18,371 nucleotides of DNA from UBA5018 sp044375975 (GTDB lineage: Bacteria > Cyanobacteriota > Cyanobacteriia > PCC-6307 > Cyanobiaceae), in assembly GCA_044375975.1 (NCBI GenBank), contig JBILLQ010000070.1:1-18371 (forward strand), read 5' to 3'. The translations under genes were made by a program, and so were the position numbers. Shown here in pieces: positions 1 to 6,316 of this stretch. The stretch's first letter is position 1. Every line of letters begins with the position of its first letter. The notes beneath the pieces were generated by a model that was not told where the DNA came from, did not search any database, and worked only from the letters and a program-made list of their open reading frames with translations.

Positions 1-112
1 GGGCGTCGTTCCAAACCACCCGCGCACAGCCGAACGCCTTTGCCAGCGCCATCTGTTGATGGGGGTGCGGGTAGAGGCGGTAGCGGTAGCGTTGCTTCAC
101 ATCAACCATCAT
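1..112 (-). CDS. tnpB: TnpB (IS605 OrfB), N-terminal 37 codons only
   Basis: The minus strand from ATG at 112 reads open to the window edge and gives MMVDVKQRYRYRLYPHPHQQ followed by MALAKAFGCARVVWNDA. This matches the N-terminus of TnpB proteins (KxRYRFYPTxEQ...LAxxFGCxRxVWN). TnpB is the RNA-guided nuclease of IS200/IS605 elements and an ancestor of Cas12. The RuvC catalytic residues and zinc finger lie outside the window, so activity cannot be judged. The start could be 112, 109 or the GTG at 100; no clear Shine-Dalgarno separates them. The 37 codons seen have no stop or frameshift, unlike the neighbouring tnpA. Confidence 0.78.
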   Translation of the reverse strand, partial: MMVDVKQRYRYRLYPHPHQQMALAKAFGCARVVWNDA

Positions 113-129
113 GCCAACGTTGCGGTGTA

Positions 130-552
130 ATGGCGCAGCTACCATTCAGACGAAGTAGATACAGCATTTCGAGGCCGATTATTCCCTTGGCTTTTGTTTC
201 CAAATGCCGCAAAAAAGCTTAAGCGGCGCTGCACTGGAGCGGATGCAAAGAATCTTTCTGAGCGTCGCAGAAAAAATGGGATTCTAACTGTTGGAGCTGA
301 CCGGCGAGGCGAACAACTTTGCTGATGGTGGGGGACGGGCAGCTGCTGGTCGAGTACCCGCCAACGCTTTCCGTCTCTTCGCTGGTGAACCACCTCAAAG
401 GAGTCAGCAGTCGGATGTTGCGCAAGGAGTTCCCTGAGCTGGCAGCCTGTGGCGCACACCTCTGGACGCCCAGCTACTTAGCCGCTTCCGCTGGCGGTGC
501 GCAGATTGAACGGCCCAGGGAGTATGTGGAGGCTCAGGAAAAGCCGTCCTAA
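130..552 (+). pseudogene. tnpA: Broken IS200/IS605 TnpA (Y1 HUH transposase)
   Basis: Three pieces in two frames together cover a TnpA of about 140 residues. Piece 1 (130-222) reads MAQLPFRRSRYSISRP... and ends in a TKYRRK-like SKCRKKA. Piece 2 (about 222-312, another frame) reads AALERMQRIFLSVAEKMGF, has an in-frame TAA at 285-287, then LLELTGEAN. Piece 3 (319-552) reads LLVEYPPTLSVSSLVNHLKG, then RMLRKEFPEL, LWTPSYLAASAGGA and REYVEAQ. In active enzymes the HUH motif (DHVHLL) lies just before LVEYPP; here it has decayed to GDGQLL, so both metal-binding histidines are gone. The nucleophilic tyrosine survives in YVEAQ (codon 523-525). Two frameshifts, a stop and the lost HUH make it non-functional. 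Confidence 0.85.
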
Positions 553-559
553 AGGACGG
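544..559. repeat. Small perfect hairpin at the IS end
   Basis: CCGTCC-TAAA-GGACGG is a 6-bp perfect inverted repeat around a 4-nt loop that contains the tnpA stop codon. Its place just past tnpA and its size fit the subterminal hairpin bound by TnpA in IS200/IS605 elements. No T-run follows, so a terminator role is less likely. Confidence 0.5.
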
Positions 560-597
560 GGTTTGTATCCCAAAACAGCCACTGATCAGACTCGCCC

Positions 598-747
598 AGC
601 AGGAGCAGGAGCAGGAGCAGGAGCAGCGGCAACGGCAGCGGCGGCGGCAGCGGCAGCAGCAGTAGCAGTAGCAGTAGCAGTAGCAGTAGTAGTAGTAGTA
701 GTAGTAGTAGTAGCATTAGCATTAGCATTAGCATTAGCATTAGTATT
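598..747. repeat. 150-bp compound tri/hexanucleotide microsatellite
   Basis: Fifty consecutive triplets stay in phase. In order they are (AGCAGG)x4 plus AGC; a mixed AGC/GGC/AAC block; (AGCAGT) repeated about five times; a run of AGT (nine including the last of the previous block); (AGCATT)x5; and AGTATT. Each block differs from its neighbour by one triplet, as expected from successive slippage expansions of an AGC-based repeat. Both strands are open across it, giving Ala/Val/Leu-type or Leu/Met runs, but no protein family is visible. The tract starts about 40 bp after the IS hairpin and ends 58 bp before the stop of the downstream minus-strand permease gene. The rest of the gap (748-805) is AT-rich with no clear signal. 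Confidence 0.95.
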
Positions 748-805
748 AGAGCAGCCGCAAATCCCGCCGAGCCAATTAAAAAATAATTAATTTCAGCGGG
801 GCGGC

Positions 806-1612
806 TCAGCTGGATGCGGAGGTATAAAAGCGGATTGCAAAGAGCCAAAAACAGCGACTAATTACCAGGCAGCCACTGGCCACCACCAGGCTGGCCAGGG
901 CCCAGGGCCAAGCCAGCCGGCCCAGCAGGGCCTCGGCGGGCACGGTGGTTAAAAAGGCCACAGGTAGTACCAGAGTGAACAGGCTGCGCAGGGCTGGGGG
1001 ATAGGCGCCAATCGGATAGCGGCCTGCCACCAGGGCGGCGCGCAACACCTCGGTTGCGTTCCAGGTTTTTACAAACCAGATTGTTGTGGTCGCCAGCACA
1101 AACCAAAGTGAATAGAGAATCAAAGCGCCGCTGGCCAGCAACAGCAAGGTAATGGCGATCGCGGCAGCGCTGAGGGGCGCCCCGGCCTGGTGGGCGGCAT
1201 AGAACATCCAAACCAAGCCAGTGGCGATTTCAGGAAAACCAGCCGGACTAATCGTGCGCAAGGACAGCCAGAACTGGCTATCAATGGGCTTCAGCAAGAC
1301 AAAATCCAAGCTCCCCTGCTGCACATGGGTCACGATGCGGCTGAGATTTGGTTGCAGCAATGTGGCGGTAAGGCCATTGAGCAAGGTGTAGGCCGCCAGC
1401 ACCACCTGGGCCGCAGACCAGCTCCAGCCCCCCAGACCGATTCCCTGCCTGTAGAAGAGACTAAGCAGAAATAAACTACCAGCTAAGTTGGCCAGCATAG
1501 CCAGCAGCTCGATCAGCATATTCAGCTGATATTCCAACTGGCTAGCAAGAGCTGTTCCCCAGAATCTACGCAGAATCAGCAGCAGCCGGCAAAAACCTCT
1601 AGCACTTTTCAT
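806..1612 (-). CDS. ABC-2 type permease (COG3694/DUF990-like), second permease of the exporter
   Basis: This is a 268-residue integral membrane protein with about six hydrophobic segments. The conserved stretch LQQGSLDFVLLKPIDSQF is typical of the DUF990 / ABC2_membrane_6 permeases; here it reads VQQGSLDFVLLKPIDSQF. It is probably one half of the membrane channel of an ABC exporter with the two genes before it. The frame is open upstream to 1702, but I chose ATG 1612 because it starts 11 nt after the preceding gene stops, and the longer version would add a soluble stretch overlapping that gene by 79 nt. Substrate unknown; the family is still called an uncharacterised transport system. Confidence 0.85.
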   Translation of the reverse strand: MKSARGFCRLLLILRRFWGTALASQLEYQLNMLIELLAMLANLAGSLFLLSLFYRQGIGLGGWSWSAAQVVLAAYTLLNGLTATLLQPNLSRIVTHVQQGSLDFVLLKPIDSQFWLSLRTISPAGFPEIATGLVWMFYAAHQAGAPLSAAAIAITLLLLASGALILYSLWFVLATTTIWFVKTWNATEVLRAALVAGRYPIGAYPPALRSLFTLVLPVAFLTTVPAEALLGRLAWPWALASLVVASGCLVISRCFWLFAIRFYTSASS

Positions 1613-1623
1613 CGGTTCGCCGC

Positions 1624-2436
1624 TCAAGCCCCCATGGCGGAATAGCGGCGCACCCCCAACCGCCATGTGAGCAGCAACAGGGGCAGTAGCAGGGCAATCC
1701 AAACAGCTACGGCCATAAATCCAGCCCTGATATCTACTTCAGCTCCGCTTAATAACTGGGCCGGAAAGCCAATGATCCAGGGGAAGGGAGTATGCAGGGC
1801 AAGTTGACGAGCACCTGGCGGAAAAGTATCCAAGGGTGCCACCAATCCCGAGACAAACAATAGGGGGATCGACAGCAAGCGCTCCAGGGCGGAAGCTCGC
1901 TCCGTCCAAAAACAGAGGCTGGCCACCAGGCTCTGCAGCAGGAAGTGAATCGCAAAACCCAAGCCAATCGCCAGTACGGCCAGCAACAACCGGCCCGGCT
2001 GGGGCATCAGAAAAGCCTGGGGTTGAAGGCAAAAAAAGACTGATACAATAAGTATTACAAATGGCAATCTAGTGGCCTGTTCGGCCAGATGAGTGGCCAG
2101 GTAACGCCATAGGGGATGCAGCGGTTGCAGCAGATAGGGGGATAGGCGGCCTTCGAGGCAATCCTGCTCAAACTGCCACACCACCCAGACCCCCGTGAAT
2201 TGGCGCACCACAAAGGCGCTGAGAAAATAACGGGCCAACTGCGGCTGATTCATCGCCAGACCGCCTACTGGCAGAGCCCCCTGGCCATCGATGACGGTGC
2301 TCCACACCCCGAGCATGATTAACGGCAGTACGCCCGATAGAGCCCAGAGGATCACTTCGGCGCGATACTCCAACATGTGGGCGTACTCGCTGCTCCACAG
2401 CCTGGTGGCTAGCCGCAACCAGTAGCGGTAGTTCAT
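1624..2436 (-). CDS. ABC-2 type permease (COG4587-like), first permease of the exporter
   Basis: A 270-residue membrane protein with about six transmembrane segments. The N-terminal region (RLWSSEYAHMLEYRAEVILW) and the mid-protein stretch FEQDCLEGRLSPYLLQPLHP match the first permease of the COG4586-4587-3694 exporter family. The start ATG at 2436 overlaps the stop of the ATPase gene as ATGA, which implies translational coupling. The second permease follows 11 nt after the stop. The two permeases probably form a heterodimer driven by the upstream ATPase. Substrate unknown. Confidence 0.87.
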   Translation of the reverse strand: MNYRYWLRLATRLWSSEYAHMLEYRAEVILWALSGVLPLIMLGVWSTVIDGQGALPVGGLAMNQPQLARYFLSAFVVRQFTGVWVVWQFEQDCLEGRLSPYLLQPLHPLWRYLATHLAEQATRLPFVILIVSVFFCLQPQAFLMPQPGRLLLAVLAIGLGFAIHFLLQSLVASLCFWTERASALERLLSIPLLFVSGLVAPLDTFPPGARQLALHTPFPWIIGFPAQLLSGAEVDIRAGFMAVAVWIALLLPLLLLTWRLGVRRYSAMGA

Positions 2437-3428
2437 GGGCCCGGTTCCTCCAGCGAACCCTGCCGGAAAAGCCTGCCGATCAACTCTTCAATCGGCGGAT
2501 CACTCACTTCGAGATCCACCACCTGATGCTCGGCCAATAGGCGGCTGACGCTGGCGGTGAGCTGCTGGCGGGGAATTAGCAGCCGCAACTCCGAGCCCTC
2601 CAGGCTTTCAATTTCGCCATAATTGGCAAAAGCCGCCGCCGGTTGGGGGCTAGCCAGCTCCACCCGCACCTGGCGCCAGGGGGCCAGGCGCTCGCTGAGT
2701 AACTCCAGCCTGCCGTCGTAAAACAGCCGGCCCTCGTGAATCAGCAATACCCGGTCACACAGGGCCGTGATATCGGCCATGTAGTGGCTGGTAAGCAGCA
2801 CGGTGGCGCCGGTGCGGCGATTGTAATCGGCCAGAAAAGCGCGCACCCGCGCCTGGGCATTCACATCCAGCCCCAAGGTGGGTTCATCGAGAAATAACAG
2901 CTGGGGGCGATGCAGCAGTGCCGCCAGCAATTCCGCCTTCATCCTCTGGCCCAGGGAGAGCTTGCGCACCGGGCGGGTGAGCTCATCCTCCAGTTCCAGC
3001 ATTTCAGCCAATTCAGCGATCCGCCGCCGGGCCTCGTAATCATCGATGCCATAGATAGCCGCATTCACCCGCAGTGAATCGAGAGGCGGCAGATCCCAAA
3101 TCAGCTGCTGCTTTTGGCCCATCACCAGGGTGATCGATTCGAGAAAGGCCCGCTGGCGACGACTGGGCAGGTGGCCCGCCACCTGCAGGCTGCCGGCCGT
3201 GGGATGGATCAAACCGGTGAGCATTTTGAGGGTGGTGGTCTTGCCGGCCCCGTTGGGCCCCAGAAACCCGACCACTTCACCGGGCTCGATTGAAAAACTC
3301 ACCTGGCGCACCGCCGCCAACTCCTTGCTGCGGCGGCGCAGGAAGTGGCGCATGGTGCCGGCAAAACCGGGCTGCTTATCGGCCACCCAGTAGCTCTTGC
3401 TCAGGCCGCGGGCCGACACGATCGCCAT
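2433..3428 (-). CDS. ABC transporter ATP-binding protein (COG4586-like)
   Basis: This is the cytoplasmic ATPase of the exporter, 331 residues from ATG 3428; a TTG one codon earlier (3431) is equally open. Walker A GPNGAGKT lies near residues 57-64. Further on are the Q-loop region (VMGQKQQLIWDL), the signature LSLGQRMKAE, Walker B LLFLDEPTLGLD and the H-loop TSHYM. About 110 residues follow the ATPase core, as is usual for this branch, whose members are longer than ordinary 230-residue ABC subunits. It is the first gene of an operon with two permeases and is divergent from DUF2499. All catalytic motifs look intact. Confidence 0.93.
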   Translation of the reverse strand: MAIVSARGLSKSYWVADKQPGFAGTMRHFLRRRSKELAAVRQVSFSIEPGEVVGFLGPNGAGKTTTLKMLTGLIHPTAGSLQVAGHLPSRRQRAFLESITLVMGQKQQLIWDLPPLDSLRVNAAIYGIDDYEARRRIAELAEMLELEDELTRPVRKLSLGQRMKAELLAALLHRPQLLFLDEPTLGLDVNAQARVRAFLADYNRRTGATVLLTSHYMADITALCDRVLLIHEGRLFYDGRLELLSERLAPWRQVRVELASPQPAAAFANYGEIESLEGSELRLLIPRQQLTASVSRLLAEHQVVDLEVSDPPIEELIGRLFRQGSLEEPGP

Positions 3429-3493
3429 CAAGCAAGCCTAACCAGCCGCCTCGGCGAAGCTGGGGCAGGCGGGTAGCGGCTGGGGAGTAGCGG

Positions 3494-3520
3494 CTGCTGG
3501 TTAACTGCTGGTTAACTGCT
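3494..3520. repeat. 11-bp direct repeat in a CTG-rich divergent intergenic region
   Basis: CTGCTGGTTAA occurs twice back to back and a third copy starts (CTGCTG). The following 40 nt are rich in CTGCTGG-like words. It lies between the ABC ATPase (minus) and DUF2499 (plus), where both promoters would be expected. I cannot identify promoter boxes with confidence. Confidence 0.7.
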
Positions 3521-3606
3521 GCTGCGGGGCTGCTGGGCTACTGCTGGGTGCTGCTGGTGAGTGGTGGCAGACCAACTGACGCCCTAACCCCCCGGCCAGG
3601 GCGGCG

Positions 3607-3930
3607 ATGTCCGAAACTATCGGCATGCATGCTCTTTCCCTGACCACCTGGTGGATCCACATCGCCTCCGTTTTGGAGTGGATGCTGGCCATGGTCAGCG
3701 TGCAGCGGTTCGGTGTGGTCCGGGCTGAGCCTGGCTGGCGCTGGCTAGCCCTGGCGATGCTGCCTGCCTTGGTCAGTGCCATGGCCGCCTGCACCTGGCA
3801 CCTGTTTGACAATCCTGATGAGCTCAAGGGCCTGGTGGTGCTCCAAGCCGCTCTCACGGCAATCGGCAACTGCACCCTGGCCATGGCCAGCTTCAATCTG
3901 CTGAGACAGCAGCGGTCCCGCAATGGCTGA
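3607..3930 (+). CDS. DUF2499 family membrane protein
   Basis: A 107-residue protein with three hydrophobic segments. The motifs MHALSLTTWWIHIASVLEWM and MLPALVSAMAACTWHLFDN are hallmarks of DUF2499, which is conserved in cyanobacteria and, as I recall, in plastid-targeted plant proteins. Function unknown. ATG 3607 follows a purine-rich AGGGCGGCG; an internal ATG at 3625 (MHALS) is possible because many homologs begin close to that motif. The 3' end overlaps the next gene by 8 nt, so the two are almost surely co-translated. The pair is divergent from the ABC exporter. Confidence 0.88.
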   Translation: MSETIGMHALSLTTWWIHIASVLEWMLAMVSVQRFGVVRAEPGWRWLALAMLPALVSAMAACTWHLFDNPDELKGLVVLQAALTAIGNCTLAMASFNLLRQQRSRNG

Positions 3931-4246
3931 GCCCGGTTTTTTACAGCGTCTGGGGGAGATCAATCCCGCCCCATTTTTTGGTTTGTCCCTATTTCCATAT
4001 CTGTTCTTCCTCTGGTGGGCCAGCAAAATTAAGGCCTTTCCGAAGCTTGCCCTAAGGGGATTTCAACTCACCTTGCTGTTCGTGGCCGTCACGATCCTGG
4101 CCGCGCTGGTGGCAATCAACTACTACGGCCACCAACTGGCCGATGTGGATATCCTTCACGGTGGTGCCGAAGTGTTCCTCACCCTGGCTAATTTACTGGT
4201 GGTGATCGGCTTTACCAACGCCATTCGCCAGTCAAATTCTCGCTGA
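3923..4246 (+). CDS. DUF3593 family membrane protein
   Basis: A 107-residue protein with about three hydrophobic segments. PAPFFGLSLFPYLFFLWW and YYGHQLADVDILHGGAEVFL (positions about 15-32 and 67-86) match DUF3593, a cyanobacterial family with plant chloroplast relatives. Function unknown. ATG 3923 lies inside the end of the DUF2499 gene (8-nt overlap, different frame). The tight pairing suggests the two proteins act together in the membrane; that is inference. The 161 nt that follow (4247-4407) are AT-richer and hold no gene I can support. Confidence 0.88.
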   Translation: MAEPGFLQRLGEINPAPFFGLSLFPYLFFLWWASKIKAFPKLALRGFQLTLLFVAVTILAALVAINYYGHQLADVDILHGGAEVFLTLANLLVVIGFTNAIRQSNSR

Positions 4247-4407
4247 GTCTATTTTGGGCACTACGAAAAATTTCGCATTCGCCCTCTCGTTTCACAGCAA
4301 AAGAAGCAGCCGCAACGCTACTCGCATCATGAGGCAGGTAAGATATACGATTTTTCGAGATGTCCTAAAAATTATTTGCGCTCAGCCTTGTCTCTCCGGC
4401 TGCCAGC

Positions 4408-5763
4408 ATGGCAATTTTTCCTGATCACCCAGGGGGCAAGCCCAAGCAGCTTGTCGGAGGCCCGCTACTGCCACTGCTTTACCTGAGCCCCAGGTCTCGG
4501 TTGGCGATCGCCTTGCCATCGCTATTGCTGGCTTTGGTTTGCCTGGCTGGTGCTGGGGTGGCAGAAGCAGCCGATGGCCGGGCTGGCGGCAATGGGGCTG
4601 GCGGCACTGGCCAGTCCCAGCGGGTGCTGCGGGTGGGGGTGCTGGCTGGCGCCGCCCCCTGCAGCGCCAACAGCAACGGCGATTGGCAGGGCCTGGCCGT
4701 GGAACTCTGGGCAAGGGTGGCCCGCCGCAAGCAAATCGCCTACAAACTGCAATCTTCGCCATCCGCCGCCGCCCTGCTCAGGGACGCCGCGGCCAATCGC
4801 ATCGATCTGGGGGTGGGTTGCCTGAGCCTCAACCCCGAAAGGGTGGCCATCTATCGCTTCAGCCTGCCCTTTCAGGAGGGGGGCCTGGCGGTGCTGATGC
4901 GCCGTAGCCGGCTGGAGCTGGGGCGAGCGATGCTGCAGTCTCTGCTGGCCCCCGACCTTGTGAGGCTGCTGGCGGGCTATCTATCCGGCATCGCCTTGGT
5001 GGCGGCACTGATCTGGCAAATCGAAGGCCATGCCAAAAGCAGTGAAGCCAAGCAAGATGGTCAAAGGCGCCATTTCTTGCGCCTATTCCAGATCCTGGCG
5101 ACCGGCCCTGGCACCAACACCATCGTGCGCACCAGTCGCGGCCAAGTTCTGGTGATCGGGAGCTATGTAATTCGAATCGTTTCGGCCTCGCTGTTGGTGA
5201 GCTACATCACCCTCAACGTGGTCAGGCAACCTCAGGCCAAGGGACTGCCCCAGCTGCGCAGCCTGGCTGAGCTGGCCGGCCTGAGGGTGGCGGTGCGGCC
5301 CGGTAGCAGCGCCGAGAGCACCCTGCGCCGGCTTAACGCAGCCAAGCCGATCGTTCTGGTGCCAATCCGGTCGGTGCTGGATGCCGGATCGCTGCTGAAC
5401 AATGGCCAGGTGGATGCAGTGGTCGCCGACGACCTGCAAATGCTTTACGTGCAGGTTTTGCGAGGCAATCAGCAACTGGAACTGGTGCTGCGCAATCAGC
5501 AGCCCGCCTCCCAGGGATTTGTGTTCTCGCCGGCCTTGGCAGAAAATCTGGCCAACCAGATCGATCAGGCCATCAGCGAACTGAAGCGGGAGGGCGTGGT
5601 AGCGGAGCTGCAACAACAGCTGCTGGACGCCGCCGAGCGGGGCGAAACCGGTGCCGGCCCAGGCCAGGCGATACCAGCCCAACGGAGTGCAACCCCCTTA
5701 CCCGATGCCGCATCTGGAAACCAGGCGCCAGTCGAGCAGCCCAGGCGAATCAACAAGTTTTAA
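4408..5763 (+). CDS. Possible ligand-gated ion channel (GluR0/GIC family), periplasmic-binding protein fused to a pore
   Basis: 451 residues with the order of prokaryotic glutamate-receptor-like channels. A signal-like hydrophobic segment (about 31-55) is followed by the first half of a solute-binding domain (VLRVGVLAGAAPCS... to about 165), TM1 (about 183-204), a pore-loop region (about 222-245), TM2 (about 247-270), the second half of the binding domain (about 283-410), and a Pro/Gln-rich tail. The Synechocystis prototype GluR0 has a potassium-type TVGYG filter; here the corresponding stretch reads ATGPGTNT (5098-5121). The binding halves still look complete (RIDLGVGCLSLNPER; VDAVVADD). Alternatively it could be a membrane-tethered binding protein with no conductance. 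The start is the first ATG; no strong Shine-Dalgarno is seen. Confidence 0.78.
   Translation: MAIFPDHPGGKPKQLVGGPLLPLLYLSPRSRLAIALPSLLLALVCLAGAGVAEAADGRAGGNGAGGTGQSQRVLRVGVLAGAAPCSANSNGDWQGLAVELWARVARRKQIAYKLQSSPSAAALLRDAAANRIDLGVGCLSLNPERVAIYRFSLPFQEGGLAVLMRRSRLELGRAMLQSLLAPDLVRLLAGYLSGIALVAALIWQIEGHAKSSEAKQDGQRRHFLRLFQILATGPGTNTIVRTSRGQVLVIGSYVIRIVSASLLVSYITLNVVRQPQAKGLPQLRSLAELAGLRVAVRPGSSAESTLRRLNAAKPIVLVPIRSVLDAGSLLNNGQVDAVVADDLQMLYVQVLRGNQQLELVLRNQQPASQGFVFSPALAENLANQIDQAISELKREGVVAELQQQLLDAAERGETGAGPGQAIPAQRSATPLPDAASGNQAPVEQPRRINKF
4504..4511. other. HIP1 octamer GCGATCGC (also at 1155-1162 and 10640-10647)
   Basis: Perfect GCGATCGC palindromes, the highly iterated palindrome of many cyanobacterial genomes, occur at 1155-1162, 4504-4511 and 10640-10647, all inside genes. 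They support a cyanobacterial source; no local function is implied. Confidence 0.9.
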
Positions 5764-5817
5764 GCAGGGCGCTACCGGTGCCTGCGGGGCTGAGGATGGG
5801 ATGTCGGATTTTGCCCA

Positions 5818-6075
5818 ATGATCGCTCCCTTTCTGGCCATTGCTCCCGCCACCATCTCCTGGTCGCCGAAGGTGGCCCTGGTGATGATCGTCGCCAACGT
5901 GATCGCCATTGCCATCGGCAAGGCCACCATCAAGCACCCCAATGTGGGCGCCCCTCTGCCCAACTCCACCCTGTTCGGCGGCCTCAGCCACGCTTCGCTG
6001 CTCGCCACCACCAGCCTGGGTCACATCCTGGGCATTGGCGCCATTCAGGGCCTGGCTTCCCGCGGCGTTCTCTGA
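5818..6075 (+). CDS. psaK: Photosystem I subunit PsaK (subunit X)
   Basis: 85 residues, the usual size for PsaK, a two-helix thylakoid protein at the edge of the photosystem I core that helps bind antenna and chlorophyll. Helix 1 is around KVALVMIVANVIAIAIGKATI (18-38). A loop with NVGAPLPNSTLF follows, then helix 2 around LLATTSLGHILGIGAIQGL; the ATTSxGHxLG motif is diagnostic. ATG 5818 gives the family-typical short N-terminus. It begins 54 nt after the channel gene and is closed by a strong terminator 30 nt downstream. It may have its own promoter in the channel gene or the 54-nt gap, but none is clear. Confidence 0.95.
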   Translation: MIAPFLAIAPATISWSPKVALVMIVANVIAIAIGKATIKHPNVGAPLPNSTLFGGLSHASLLATTSLGHILGIGAIQGLASRGVL

Positions 6076-6105
6076 GCAGCCACCAGCTGAATCAAGGAAT
6101 ATTCT

Positions 6106-6135
6106 CCAGCGCTAGCACCCTAGCGCTGGTTTTTT
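6106..6135 (+). terminator. Intrinsic terminator of psaK
   Basis: A perfect 10-bp stem CCAGCGCTAG / CTAGCGCTGG with a 4-nt CACC loop is followed directly by six T residues (6130-6135). It lies 30 nt past the psaK stop and is the clearest intrinsic terminator in the window. Confidence 0.93.
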
Positions 6136-6143
6136 GTGCTATT

Positions 6144-6316
6144 TCGTTAGCACTATTTCTTCATAGACAACCCATTAGCGTCAGGCCGTTAGCTGCATTC
6201 CATTAGCGTCATTCCATTAGCGGCAGCTCATTAACAGAGAGACACCAGCCAGGGGCTTGCCAGTTAATGCTAGGCAATTAGCGCAGGCCCATTGGCGGCA
6301 GCTAATTAGCGCCAAC
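6144..6316. repeat. Degenerate 14-bp tandem array, consensus CCATTAGCGKCAGS
   Basis: TTAGC or a near variant recurs at 6147, 6175, 6189, 6203, 6217, 6231 (TTAAC), 6264 (TTAAT), 6278, 6292 (TTGGC) and 6306. Apart from one 33-nt step (6231 to 6264), all spacings are 14 or 28 nt. Aligned 14-mers share CCATTAGCG then GTCA or GGCA; two adjacent units (6197-6224) differ by one base. The array fills the gap between the psaK terminator and the convergent FAD oxidoreductase, and its last unit supplies that gene's TAA stop. Function unknown. It is not a CRISPR: the units are contiguous, without spacers. Confidence 0.85.

Larger units (their letters stand above)
1..560. mobile_element. Remnant of an IS200/IS605-family insertion sequence (one end)
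   Basis: A tnpB start on the minus strand and a tnpA relic on the plus strand diverge from a 17-nt gap (113-129). This is the layout of IS605-type elements with divergent tnpA and tnpB. The element continues leftward out of the window. The right boundary is inferred from the small hairpin that overlaps the tnpA stop, because the subterminal ends of this family are short imperfect palindromes recognised by TnpA. The exact end cannot be placed. The tnpA half is clearly inactive (see that entry), so the copy cannot transpose by itself. Confidence 0.7.

Noticed and set aside
497..848. Open frames encoding Ala/Val/Leu or Leu/Met runs over the microsatellite, on both strands
   Set aside because: They are forced by triplet periodicity without stops; no conserved segment, start signal or family is present.
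4247..4407. Small gene or RNA in the AT-richer gap before the channel gene
   Set aside because: No open frame with recognisable content, no tRNA-like fold and no clear promoter boxes.
6144..6316. CRISPR array
   Set aside because: Units are 14 bp and contiguous, with no unique spacers of 30-40 bp and no cas genes in the window.
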